From NCBI GenBank assembly GCA_963666935.1, contig OY762936.1:992001-1056000 (forward strand): DNA of 64,000 nucleotides, written 5' to 3'. Shown here in pieces: positions 16,545 to 23,406 of this stretch; positions within the stretch are counted from its first letter, which is position 1; every line of letters begins with the position of its first letter. Source of the stretch: G963666935 sp963666935 (GTDB lineage Bacteria; Bacillota; Clostridia; Christensenellales; CAG-138). The translations under genes were made by a program, and so were the position numbers. Below the pieces are notes generated by a model. The model worked only from the letters and a program-made list of their open reading frames with translations. It did not search any database and was not told where the DNA came from.

Positions 16545-16572
16545 AAGCGCGCGCCAATACGGCGCGCGCTTT
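16545..16572. terminator. Bidirectional terminator between the Na/Pi gene and sigG
   Basis: AAGCGCGCGCC and GGCGCGCGCTT form a perfect 11-bp stem with a five-base loop. It serves convergent genes. Confidence 0.75.
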
Positions 16573-16583
16573 GTGTTGGTCAG

Positions 16584-17069
16584 TTATTTTAGGTATTTTC
16601 GCATAGAGCGCAGCGCGTTCTTCTCCAGCCTGGAAATCTGCGCCTGGCTCAGGCCAACCTCGTCTGCTACTTCCATCTGAGTTCTGCCATGGAAAAACCG
16701 GAGGGCCAGAATCCGCTGCTCTCGCTCTGAAAGTCGCTCCATGCCCGTTTCGATGGCTACATGATTGAGCCAGTCATCGTCGGAGGTGCGCTCGTCCTTC
16801 ACCTGATCCATGACATAAATGGCATCGCCGTCGTCGTGATAGATGGGCTCGAACAGGGAGACGGGATCTTGTATGGCATCCATGGCAAAGGCGACCTCAT
16901 CTTCCTTTAGGCCCATGGCTTCAGCGATTTCCCGCAAATTGGGTTCCTGACCCCGCTGATCCGTAAGCTGGGAACGGGTTTGCAGGGCCTTGTAGGCGGT
17001 GTCACGAATGGATCTGCTGACTCGGAGGGAATTGTTGTCACGGAGGTGACGCCGCACTTCCCCGATAAT
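16584..17069 (-). CDS. sigG: Sigma-G, C-terminal segment of a split gene
   Basis: It encodes 161 residues from IIGEVRRHLRDNN to the stop: sigma region 3 (YKALQTRSQLTDQ), DPVSLFEPIYHDDGD, and region 4 with the helix-turn-helix TQMEVADEVGLSQAQISRLEK. These match the second part of Bacillus SigG closely. The frame has no proper start; the codons before it are the TATGCGGTGCCGATG core (Y-A-V-P-M in frame) and then unrelated element DNA. Joined to 21485-21775 it gives a 258-residue sigma-G, against 260 in B. subtilis. Without excision it cannot make a working sigma factor, as region 2 (promoter melting and core binding) is on the other fragment. Confidence 0.93.
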   Translation of the reverse strand: MIGEVRRHLRDNNSLRVSRSIRDTAYKALQTRSQLTDQRGQEPNLREIAEAMGLKEDEVAFAMDAIQDPVSLFEPIYHDDGDAIYVMDQVKDERTSDDDWLNHVAIETGMERLSEREQRILALRFFHGRTQMEVADEVGLSQAQISRLEKNALRSMRKYLK

Positions 17070-17084
17070 CATCGGCACCGCATA
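17070..17084 (-). other. Element attachment core, copy next to the recombinase
   Basis: TATGCGGTGCCGATG on the minus strand, identical to 21485-21499. It stands exactly where sigma-G is broken (codons Y-A-V-P-M). On the element side the arm is TTTCCCCAAGGG; on the other side is sigG (ATTATCGGGG). Confidence 0.92.
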
Positions 17085-17158
17085 CCCTTGGGGAAAATAA
17101 TATAAAAAGAATTTGGTGCGGGCTGCAAAGCCTTATAACGGAAGAGATTCAGTTTCCA

Positions 17159-18577
17159 TTACGCTACCTGGGTTTGCGTTTTACTTATGGCGAAGGTGTA
17201 GAAGATCTCCACCCGGTCGCCGGTGATAATGATTTTGTTCACGCAGTCGCGGATGATGGCCTGCCGCTCCATCCCGCCCAGATGGGGCCAGGACTGGGCC
17301 AAAGAGGCTACCTGCAGCCTGATATCCTGGAGCCGCTTGCCGGCCACCTGTGTTTTCTCCTCGGCGCCGTATTCCCGCTTGAGCATGGCGAGGGTATCTT
17401 TGTTCTCCTCGATGGCCGATAGCAGCATGTCGTCCGCGGCTTCGGCGTAGAGGTGATACAACCGCTTTAGCTTGGTTTCCGTCTGCATGATGCGGGTTTT
17501 GAGTTCTCGAAGCGGGTCAATGAGCATCCGTTCTCCGTCGGACGGTTTGCCATCCAGACTTGCTGAGAGCTTGAACAGGTCACTGAGCACTACGCTTTCG
17601 ATCTGATCGGCCCATACTGCCTGCGCGCTGCAGCATGCGTCTTTGTGCATATAAGGCTTGGAAGGATCCTGTGAGTAGCAACGAAGTTTGTATCCTGCCT
17701 GGCCCCATTGCATATAGCGCATCTTCGCGCCGCATGCGCCGCAGTAGACCAGCCCGGTCAACAGGTGATGGCGCTTGGTGGTAGCCCGTGCCTTTTGGCT
17801 CCGCTCTTTCATCTTCTGCATGGCCAGCTCAAAGACCTCCTGTGAGACGATGGGCGCATGTCGCCCCTTATATTCCTCGCCCTTGTAGGAAATCACGCCC
17901 AGGTTGCTTTTGCGAGAAAGGATCTGCGTTACCAGCCTGTCATACCGAAGGCCCAGCATATCGGCGATTCTCTGGGCCGAATAGCCCTGGATGTAAAGGT
18001 CGTACATCTTACGGACAATGACCGCGTCGGTATTGGGAATGAGGGTTCCCTGCTCCCGATCGTAATCGTATCCGAACGGCGTACAGCCGCCGCCGGGCCA
18101 GTATCCCTGCTTCACGCGTTCCAGCATTCCCATGCGTGTGCGGATGAAGATGTTCTCCCGCTCCAATTGAGCGAATGCGGAAAGAATGCCGATCATGGCG
18201 CGGCCGTAGGGCGTGGAAGTGTCGATGCTCTCGTTGAGGGAAATAAAGTCCACGTTCTTGGGCATGAACACGTCTTCGATGAGAAACAGCGTGTCCTTCT
18301 GGCTTCTGGAAAGACGGTCCAGTTTATACACAATGACCGACCTAATCTTCCCGGCCTCTACATCGGCGATGAGCCGCTGCATTTCCGGCCGGTTGAGGTT
18401 GCTGCCGGTAAAACCGCCGTCAATATAGGCCTGGCAGTGATCCCACCCCATGGCCTTGCAATAGGCTGCCAGGCGTTCGCTTTGGGCCTGAATGGAGAAT
18501 CCTTCTTCCGCCTGCGCCTCGGTGGATACCCTGATATATAGGGCCCGAAATCCACTATCTGATGAATGTCTGTTCAT
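17159..18577 (-). CDS. Large serine recombinase (SpoIVCA-like) of the sigG element
   Basis: 472 residues. The resolvase-type catalytic domain covers residues 10-160: ALYIRVSTEAQAEEG has the nucleophile Ser18, and YKLDRLSRS has the catalytic Arg residues. A recombinase domain (residues 170-270, PFGYDYDREQGT) is followed by a zinc ribbon (YCGACGAK with CCSAQAVW further on) and a coiled-coil segment (LKTRIMQTETKLKRLYHLYAEAADD). This is the domain set of phage integrases and of SpoIVCA, which cuts out skin. The ATG at 18577 is chosen for the AAGGAGG four bases upstream. It lies 75 bp from the core site. It should catalyse joining of the sigG halves; a directionality factor is normally needed for excision. 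Confidence 0.93.
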   Translation of the reverse strand: MNRHSSDSGFRALYIRVSTEAQAEEGFSIQAQSERLAAYCKAMGWDHCQAYIDGGFTGSNLNRPEMQRLIADVEAGKIRSVIVYKLDRLSRSQKDTLFLIEDVFMPKNVDFISLNESIDTSTPYGRAMIGILSAFAQLERENIFIRTRMGMLERVKQGYWPGGGCTPFGYDYDREQGTLIPNTDAVIVRKMYDLYIQGYSAQRIADMLGLRYDRLVTQILSRKSNLGVISYKGEEYKGRHAPIVSQEVFELAMQKMKERSQKARATTKRHHLLTGLVYCGACGAKMRYMQWGQAGYKLRCYSQDPSKPYMHKDACCSAQAVWADQIESVVLSDLFKLSASLDGKPSDGERMLIDPLRELKTRIMQTETKLKRLYHLYAEAADDMLLSAIEENKDTLAMLKREYGAEEKTQVAGKRLQDIRLQVASLAQSWPHLGGMERQAIIRDCVNKIIITGDRVEIFYTFAISKTQTQVA

Positions 18578-18665
18578 TGTACCTCCTTCCACAGGATTGC
18601 CTCTCTGCAAGGCTGCCTTCATTCTAGCATTGGCACAGGGCGAAAGCAAACGAGCGGCCGCGGTC

Positions 18666-18821
18666 TTATGGCGTCTGCCCGCTGATTTTTCCTGAATTTT
18701 CCTGTAAAACTCTCAATTGCAAGTCTCGGACCACGCGCAATACGCCTGAATTTTCAATGGTAGCAACCGGCATTTCGCCCGAGATTTTTACGTCGTTTAT
18801 ATAGCGTATTACTTCCAACAA
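18666..18821 (-). CDS. Small ORF ahead of the recombinase, candidate directionality factor
   Basis: About 51 codons from a TTG at 18821 (or the next TTG at 18818), preceded by GGAGGTGATT, an excellent ribosome site. The product is charged, with likely helix content (VLRVVRDLQLRVLQEN), and has no recognised family. It ends 88 bp before the recombinase start on the same strand and may share its transcript. Small basic proteins next to serine integrases often act as recombination directionality factors, which here would favour excision. That role is inference from position and size only; a non-functional leader is also possible. Confidence 0.5.
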   Translation of the reverse strand: MLEVIRYINDVKISGEMPVATIENSGVLRVVRDLQLRVLQENSGKISGQTP

Positions 18822-18923
18822 ATCACCTCCATTACGAAGAAAGTCTTTCCAGAATCTACAAAAGGCAAACGCGTTGAGCGCGCACAAACCACTGATACAT
18901 ATTTCACAAGTATGCAAAAAACC

Positions 18924-18952
18924 TTTTCATGACGAGCAAAAACTGGTATAAT
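18924..18952 (+). promoter_or_regulatory. Promoter of nfnAB
   Basis: TTTTCA (18924-18929), 17 bp, TATAAT (18947-18952), 45 bp before the nfnA start. nfnAB therefore has its own vegetative-type promoter inside the element. Confidence 0.65.
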
Positions 18953-18997
18953 ATCGGCGACTTAACGTTGGACCAACACATTTTAAGGAGAAATTTG

Positions 18998-19840
18998 ATG
19001 GTAAGGATAGTTGAAAAAAAGGAACTGAATCCTACCGTGACGCTCATGAAGGTGGAAGCGCCTTGTATTGCGAAAAAAGCGGAGCCGGGGCAGTTTATTA
19101 TCCTGCGCGTGGACGAGGGCGGTGAGCGCATTCCGCTGACAGTTGCTGATTACGACCGGGAAACTGGGCTGGTAACCATCATCTTTCAAATTGTGGGGGC
19201 TACGACAACGCGGCTGAGCAGACTTAATGTGGGGGATCAAATTCACGACTTTGTGGGTCCGCTTGGAACGCCTTCCGAGTTGAAGGGGCTGAAAAAGGTG
19301 GCTGTAGTGGGCGGTGGCGTGGGCTGCGCAATTGCATACCCCGTTGCAAAAAAGCTCTTTGAAATGGGCGCGGAGGTTCACTCGATCGTGGGATTCCGCA
19401 CAAAAGATCTGGTAATTCTAGAAGATGAGTTTAAGGCAAAGAGCACCAAATACTTTCTTCGCACGGACGACGGTTCCTATGGGGAGAAGGGGTTAGTGAC
19501 GGATCAGCTGCGGCAGCTCATCGAGTCCGGCGAGAAGTATGACGAAGTAATTGCCATCGGGCCCATGATCATGATGAAATTTGTATCCAAACTCACAAAA
19601 GAATTCGGCATCAAAACCGTCGTAAGCATGAACTCGGTGATGGTGGACGGCACAGGCATGTGCGGCTGCTGCCGACTGACGGTGGGCGGGGAAACCAAAT
19701 TCGCCTGCGTGGACGGCCCCGACTTCGACGGACATCAGGTGGACTTTGACGAGGCCATGGGCCGGGCTAGCATGTATGCGGAATTTGAAAGAGAAGCGTA
19801 TGAGAAAGAGTGCAACCTCTTTAAACAGGAGGTAAGATAA
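18998..19840 (+). CDS. nfnA: NfnA: NADH-dependent ferredoxin:NADP+ oxidoreductase, small subunit
   Basis: 280 residues of the ferredoxin-NADP reductase/dihydroorotate dehydrogenase electron-transfer (PyrK-like) family. The FAD domain is residues 1-95 (EPGQFIILRVDE, RIPLTVADYD). The NAD-binding domain starts at VAVVGGGVGCAIAYPVAKKL, and the C-terminal cysteines GMCGCCRLTVGGETKFACVDG bind a [2Fe-2S] cluster. With NfnB it couples NADPH, NADH and ferredoxin by flavin-based electron bifurcation in anaerobes; older names are SudB and sulfide dehydrogenase subunit. The ATG at 18998 has AAGGAG upstream. One base separates it from nfnB. It is carried inside the sigG element, which is unusual for a central redox gene. 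Confidence 0.92.
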   Translation: MVRIVEKKELNPTVTLMKVEAPCIAKKAEPGQFIILRVDEGGERIPLTVADYDRETGLVTIIFQIVGATTTRLSRLNVGDQIHDFVGPLGTPSELKGLKKVAVVGGGVGCAIAYPVAKKLFEMGAEVHSIVGFRTKDLVILEDEFKAKSTKYFLRTDDGSYGEKGLVTDQLRQLIESGEKYDEVIAIGPMIMMKFVSKLTKEFGIKTVVSMNSVMVDGTGMCGCCRLTVGGETKFACVDGPDFDGHQVDFDEAMGRASMYAEFEREAYEKECNLFKQEVR

Positions 19841-19841
19841 T

Positions 19842-21242
19842 ATGGCCAACATGTCTTTGAAAAAGAACGAAATGCCGGAACAGGATCCTCAAGTTCGCAA
19901 CAAGAACTACAATGAGGTGGCGCTGGGCTATACCGTTGAGCAGGCGATGGACGAGGCGAACCGCTGCCTGAACTGCAAGAACCGCCCCTGTGTAAAAGGC
20001 TGCCCGGTTCAGGTAAACATCCCCGAATTCATTGCCAAAGTAAAAGAAGGCGATATGGACACCGCCTACGAGATACTCACCAGCACGAATTCCCTTCCCG
20101 CCGTCTGCGGCCGCGTTTGCCCGCAGGAAACCCAATGCGAGCAGCTTTGCGTCCGGGGAATTAAGGGCGAACCGGTGGCCATTGGCCGGCTAGAGCGCTT
20201 TGTGGCCGATTATCACCTTCAAAAGGAAAAGCAGAAAGCTGAGAAGAGAGCGACCTTCAACTCAAACAGCCATAAAGTGGCCATCGTGGGGTCCGGCCCG
20301 GCGGGCCTGACCTGCGCGGGCGACCTGGCGAAGATGGGGTACGACGTGACAATTTTTGAGGCGCTGCACAAGGCCGGCGGCGTACTGATCTACGGTATCC
20401 CCGAATTCAGACTTCCCAAAGCTATTGTGCAGAAGGAAATCGACGGGCTTGCTGACATGGGAGTTAAGATTGAAACGAACATGGTCATCGGCAAGGTGCT
20501 TTCTGTGGACGAACTGTTTAAGCAGGGCTTTGAGGCTGTGTTTATCGGCTCTGGCGCGGGCCTGCCCAGCTTTATGAACATCCCCGGCGAAAACCTAAAG
20601 GGCGTATACTCCGCCAACGAGTTTTTAACTCGCATCAATTTGATGAAAGCCTATCAGAAGGGCAGCGATACCCCGGTGCAGAAGGCGCGCCGGGTCGCCG
20701 TGGTCGGCGGCGGCAATGTAGCCATGGACGCTGCCCGTTGCGCCAAACGCTTGGGCGCGGAAGAAGTGTATATCGTCTACCGCCGCGGCGAAGAGGAATT
20801 GCCTGCCCGGGTGGAAGAAGTGCACCATGCCAAGGAAGAGGGCATCATATTCAAACTTTTGAACAACCCAGTGGAAATTCATGGGGATGACAAGGGCTTC
20901 GTTTCCGGCATCACCTGCATCCGCATGGAACTGGGCGAGCCGGACAGTTCCGGCAGGCGCAGGCCCGTACCCATAAAAGGCTCCGAATTTAGGCTGGACG
21001 TGGATCAGGTCATCATGGCCATTGGTACCTCCCCCAACCCGTTGATTCGGAACACTACCAAGGGGCTTGAGACAAACCGATGGGGCTGCATCGTGGCAGA
21101 CGAAGCCACGGGTCAGACATCTCGGGAGGGCGTGTTCGCCGGCGGAGATACCGTGACCGGCGCGGCTACCGTAATCCTCGCCATGGGTGCGGGCAAAGCC
21201 GCCGCGGGAGCTATGGACAAGTACATTCGCAGCAAATCATAA
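19842..21242 (+). CDS. nfnB: NfnB: NADPH-dependent glutamate synthase-like large subunit
   Basis: 466 residues, GltD/SudA family. CLNCKNRPCVKGCPV (about residue 45) and CGRVCPQETQCEQLC (about residue 90) provide cysteines for two [4Fe-4S] clusters. VAIVGSGPAGLTCAGDLA starts the bifurcating FAD domain and VAVVGGGNVAMDAARCAKRL the NADPH domain; GVFAGGDTVTGAATVI closes the FAD site. It forms the Nfn complex with the preceding subunit, exchanging electrons among NADPH, ferredoxin and NAD. A stand-alone glutamate synthase small subunit is less likely because nfnA is its direct neighbour. A terminator follows immediately. Confidence 0.92.
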   Translation: MANMSLKKNEMPEQDPQVRNKNYNEVALGYTVEQAMDEANRCLNCKNRPCVKGCPVQVNIPEFIAKVKEGDMDTAYEILTSTNSLPAVCGRVCPQETQCEQLCVRGIKGEPVAIGRLERFVADYHLQKEKQKAEKRATFNSNSHKVAIVGSGPAGLTCAGDLAKMGYDVTIFEALHKAGGVLIYGIPEFRLPKAIVQKEIDGLADMGVKIETNMVIGKVLSVDELFKQGFEAVFIGSGAGLPSFMNIPGENLKGVYSANEFLTRINLMKAYQKGSDTPVQKARRVAVVGGGNVAMDAARCAKRLGAEEVYIVYRRGEEELPARVEEVHHAKEEGIIFKLLNNPVEIHGDDKGFVSGITCIRMELGEPDSSGRRRPVPIKGSEFRLDVDQVIMAIGTSPNPLIRNTTKGLETNRWGCIVADEATGQTSREGVFAGGDTVTGAATVILAMGAGKAAAGAMDKYIRSKS

Positions 21243-21250
21243 CGAAAAGC

Positions 21251-21290
21251 AAAAGAGGCCGCCAAAATGGCGGTCTCTTTATTTTTTCCG
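21251..21290. terminator. Terminator after nfnB
   Basis: GAGGCCGCCA and TGGCGGTCTC form the stem, with TTTATTTTTT after it on the plus strand. It also has a T-rich tail on the minus strand. Confidence 0.8.
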
Positions 21291-21484
21291 TACAATGCGG
21301 CGCGAATGGCGCCCAAGTCTCTGATTTTGTCCGGAACCCCGTTTTGCATATCCTGAAACATGTTATTCCCTGCAGAGAATTTTATTTAGTTCCGAGCTTC
21401 CTTTTTTCAAAAATTCAGCGCTGGTAAAGCGGCCTGTTTTGGATTGATACGAGAACCGCCGTTCCCATTTCCCCAAGCGATGCC

Positions 21485-21499
21485 CATCGGCACCGCATA
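21485..21499 (-). other. Element attachment core, distal copy
   Basis: TATGCGGTGCCGATG on the minus strand, directly following sigma-G codons for F-S-T. On the element side comes GGCATCG and then CTTGGGGAAA, the exact reverse complement of the TTTCCCCAAG arm at the other end. Confidence 0.92.
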
Positions 21500-21775
21500 G
21501 GTGGAAAAACGGACGTTGTGACCGAGATCAAAGTTATCGATGGCTTTGATCAGGCCGATACAGCCTACCTGAAAAAGGTCATCCATATGTTCGCTGCGTC
21601 CTGAAAAACGCTGGATCACGCTGAGCACAAGGCGGAGGTTTTCCTGAATAAATGTATCCCGGGCCGCCTCGTCGCCGTCCTTTATTTTAAGCAGCAATTC
21701 CCGGCTGCGCTTTTGTGTCATGAGGGGGAGTTTAGAAGTGTCAAGACCACAGATTTCAACTTTATTGAGCGCCAT
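21485..21775 (-). CDS. sigG: Sigma-G, N-terminal segment of a split gene
   Basis: 97 codons from MALNKVEICGLDTSKLP, the opening that distinguishes SigG from SigF and SigK, through region 2 (NLRLVLSVIQRF, DDLFQVGCIGLIKAIDNFDL) to FSTYAVPM at the attachment core. In the present arrangement the frame runs on into element DNA for 26 foreign residues and stops at 21407, giving a 122-residue stub without regions 3 and 4. After excision it continues as IIGEVRRHLRDNN. Sigma-G directs late forespore genes (SASPs, germination receptors). It lies downstream of recO on the same strand; a GAAGGA ribosome site precedes the ATG. Confidence 0.93.
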
Positions 21776-21807
21776 ATTGCACCGTCCTTCAGTTGGGAGT
21801 TATTAAC

Positions 21808-21836
21808 TAGCATTGCCCGAACGACGGTTTTCATGC
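21808..21836 (-). promoter_or_regulatory. Possible sigma-F/sigma-G type promoter of sigG
   Basis: On the minus strand GCATG is followed, after 17 bases, by AATGCTA, close to the sigma-G pattern G-H-A-T-R and C-A-T-N-H-T-A. It lies about 33 bp upstream of the sigG start, where a forespore promoter is expected. It is only a pattern match. Confidence 0.4.
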
Positions 21837-21862
21837 GTGCGTAAAATGGGAGAAAAAACAAT

Positions 21863-22606
21863 TTACGGATTGGAAACGGCGATTTGCGTCAGCGCCTTAA
21901 AAGAGTGCTCCAGAACCCGCTCCGCATACGCGCGCACTGCGGGTTTCAGCTCCTCGCGAACCTTTAAGGGCAATATCACCTTTCGCATATCCTCTTGCGG
22001 CAGCTGCATCATCCGACGCATGGCCTCCAGCGCCAGCGGCGAAACCACAAGGTCGCCGTGGATGCAATTGACGCAAACTGCGCCCCCCGCTTCCGGCGAA
22101 AAGCCGATTTTCGCATCCTGCCGAAGGTCTCTTCCGCATGTTGCGCACCGGGTGATGGTGGGCGCGTAGCCTAAAATATCCAGGCACTTAATTGAAAAGC
22201 ACAACGCCAAATCCAGCGGGTGCCGCTCGGTGTAGGATAGAAAACTCAAGGTATAGGAAAGGAGCTTGTAAAGCTCTTCGCACTGCTGCCCGCCGGCTAC
22301 GCAGGCGTCAGTCATGGAAAGGGCATGCATACCAGCCGCGAACCGATCCATGTCTTCTCGGATGGGGTAAAACTGATCCTGGATGCTACAGGAGGTCACG
22401 GTATATTTTCCGTTTTTTTCATAGAGCACAAATTCGCCGCATACGAAAAGCTCGCTGCAGGCAAACACGGGATTTTTTGGCGCTCTACATCCCCGGGCGG
22501 CGGCGCTTAGCGTGCCGATTTCCCGGGTAAAAAGCGTGAGAATTCGGTCACTTTCTCTATAGTTGGCGTAGCGGGTTACTATGCCGTTTACCGTTATTGC
22601 TGGCAT
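21863..22606 (-). CDS. recO: DNA repair protein RecO
   Basis: 247 residues. The N-terminal OB domain (ITVNGIVTRYANYRESDRILTLFT) and GTLSAAARGCRAPKN are RecO signatures. The C-terminal helical part has a four-cysteine zinc site (TRCATCGRDL, then GAVCVNC). RecO loads RecA on single-stranded DNA with RecR and anneals strands. It is often next to era in Firmicutes; here era lies on the same strand but beyond the divergent yqzL. It is upstream of the sigG 5' half (87-bp gap). Confidence 0.93.
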   Translation of the reverse strand: MPAITVNGIVTRYANYRESDRILTLFTREIGTLSAAARGCRAPKNPVFACSELFVCGEFVLYEKNGKYTVTSCSIQDQFYPIREDMDRFAAGMHALSMTDACVAGGQQCEELYKLLSYTLSFLSYTERHPLDLALCFSIKCLDILGYAPTITRCATCGRDLRQDAKIGFSPEAGGAVCVNCIHGDLVVSPLALEAMRRMMQLPQEDMRKVILPLKVREELKPAVRAYAERVLEHSFKALTQIAVSNP

Positions 22607-22703
22607 TTATTTCCTTACTGTCCTAATTGGCATGAATTGCATGGCATCCGCAAAAGGGCGCTTTCAGATACTATGGAGGATCATATTAATTAAGGAGTTT
22701 GCC

Positions 22704-22841
22704 ATGGCCGAAAAACGCGCACGTGAAAAATGGAATGAATTTGAACGCACCGGCAGTGTCGACGCCTATCTCTCCTACCGAAATGAGCTCACAGCACCGC
22801 GGCCACACGCGCCGGAGCGCCATCCCCGCGGCGATACTTGA
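22704..22841 (+). CDS. yqzL: YqzL-like small protein
   Basis: 45 residues: an acidic/basic N-terminal stretch (EKRAREKWNEFERTGSVDAYLSY) that matches the short YqzL family found between era and recO in Bacilli and Clostridia, including the W-x-x-F-x-x-T-G-x-x-x-A-Y-L pattern. Function is unknown. The ATG at 22704 has AAGGAG 6-7 bases upstream. It is divergent from recO and runs tail to tail into the cyclase gene, overlapping it by 53 bp. Confidence 0.7.
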   Translation: MAEKRAREKWNEFERTGSVDAYLSYRNELTAPRPHAPERHPRGDT

Positions 22842-23406
22842 GCGGCAACGCGTAGAACGCCGCCAGCTTTCCATCCAGAGCATCCAAATTGCAGAGATTT
22901 TCCACAATGATGCAATCTGCCGCCAGCAGGGCCCGGTGGTTGGGAATTCCCTGTGCAAAGCCGTCAACTGACATGCAGTCAATGCCCACGCCCTTTTTTC
23001 CGCCTGCGATGATATAAGCGATCACGTCGCCATTGGGCACAGGAAAATCAAAGTACGGGGGCGTGCCCCAAAGGCGCCAGCGTCCTGTATGAAAAATGAG
23101 GAAGTCCGCTTTGTCTGCGATTTCGCGGTATGGCGCGATCTCCTCCATGGTGATTTGATTGGGGCAGGGGATAAAGGCGGCAGAGCCCATGAAACGGGAA
23201 ATATCCAGCGCGTCCAGCGTCTTCCCCTCTGGAAACACATGCGCCGGCGCATCGATATGGGTGCCGGTATGGGAGGTGAGGGCGATCCGGCACTCTGCGA
23301 ACCCGCTGCTTATAACGGTGTGCAGCATGTTGAATTCTGGCCCGGGGGTATCCGGGTATAGCGGCATTTCCTCACAGATGGTATGTGTCAGGTCATAGGC
23401 CGTCAT
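22789..23406 (-). CDS. Cyclase/arylformamidase (kynurenine formamidase-like) family hydrolase
   Basis: 205 residues. SHTGTHIDAPAHVFPEG is the H-x-G-T-H-x-D-x-P-x-H metal-binding motif of the cyclase family, which includes metal-dependent KynB formamidases and isatin hydrolases. GVGIDCMSVDG and the late His and Glu residues (IPNHRALL, IIVEN) complete the site. The natural substrate is not evident. The ATG at 23406 overlaps the era stop (ATGA), so it is the last gene of the era operon and translationally coupled to it. The 3' end overlaps the convergent yqzL. Confidence 0.85.
   Translation of the reverse strand: MTAYDLTHTICEEMPLYPDTPGPEFNMLHTVISSGFAECRIALTSHTGTHIDAPAHVFPEGKTLDALDISRFMGSAAFIPCPNQITMEEIAPYREIADKADFLIFHTGRWRLWGTPPYFDFPVPNGDVIAYIIAGGKKGVGIDCMSVDGFAQGIPNHRALLAADCIIVENLCNLDALDGKLAAFYALPLKYRRGDGAPARVAAVL

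Larger units (their letters stand above)
17070..21484. mobile_element. Skin-like sigG intervening element, 4,415 bp
   Basis: The unit from one core copy to the other splits sigG in frame-perfect fashion. It carries a large serine recombinase right beside one end, transcribed toward that end (75 bp from stop to core), a small ORF in front of it, and nfnAB on the opposite strand. Excision by crossover in the 15-bp core would rebuild sigG and leave a circle with a palindromic attP. This is the architecture of the B. subtilis and C. difficile sigK skin elements, of prophage-like sporulation elements and of comK-type switches, but in sigG and with metabolic cargo. No phage structural genes remain. 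Confidence 0.9.

Noticed and set aside
21113..21361. Minus-strand frame MFQDMQNGVPDKIRDLG... starting inside the element near sigG
   Set aside because: It has a fair ribosome site, but it runs through the nfnB terminator hairpin and on into nfnB antisense, so the later part is a shadow. Only the first 25 or so residues look protein-like. Kept out of the gene list.
16584..21775. Split sigma factor might be sigK or sigF rather than sigG
   Set aside because: The N-terminus MALNKVEICGLDTSKLP and the DPVSLFEPIYHDDGD and SQAQISRLEK segments match SigG. SigK has a different start, and SigF lacks the NKVEICG opening.
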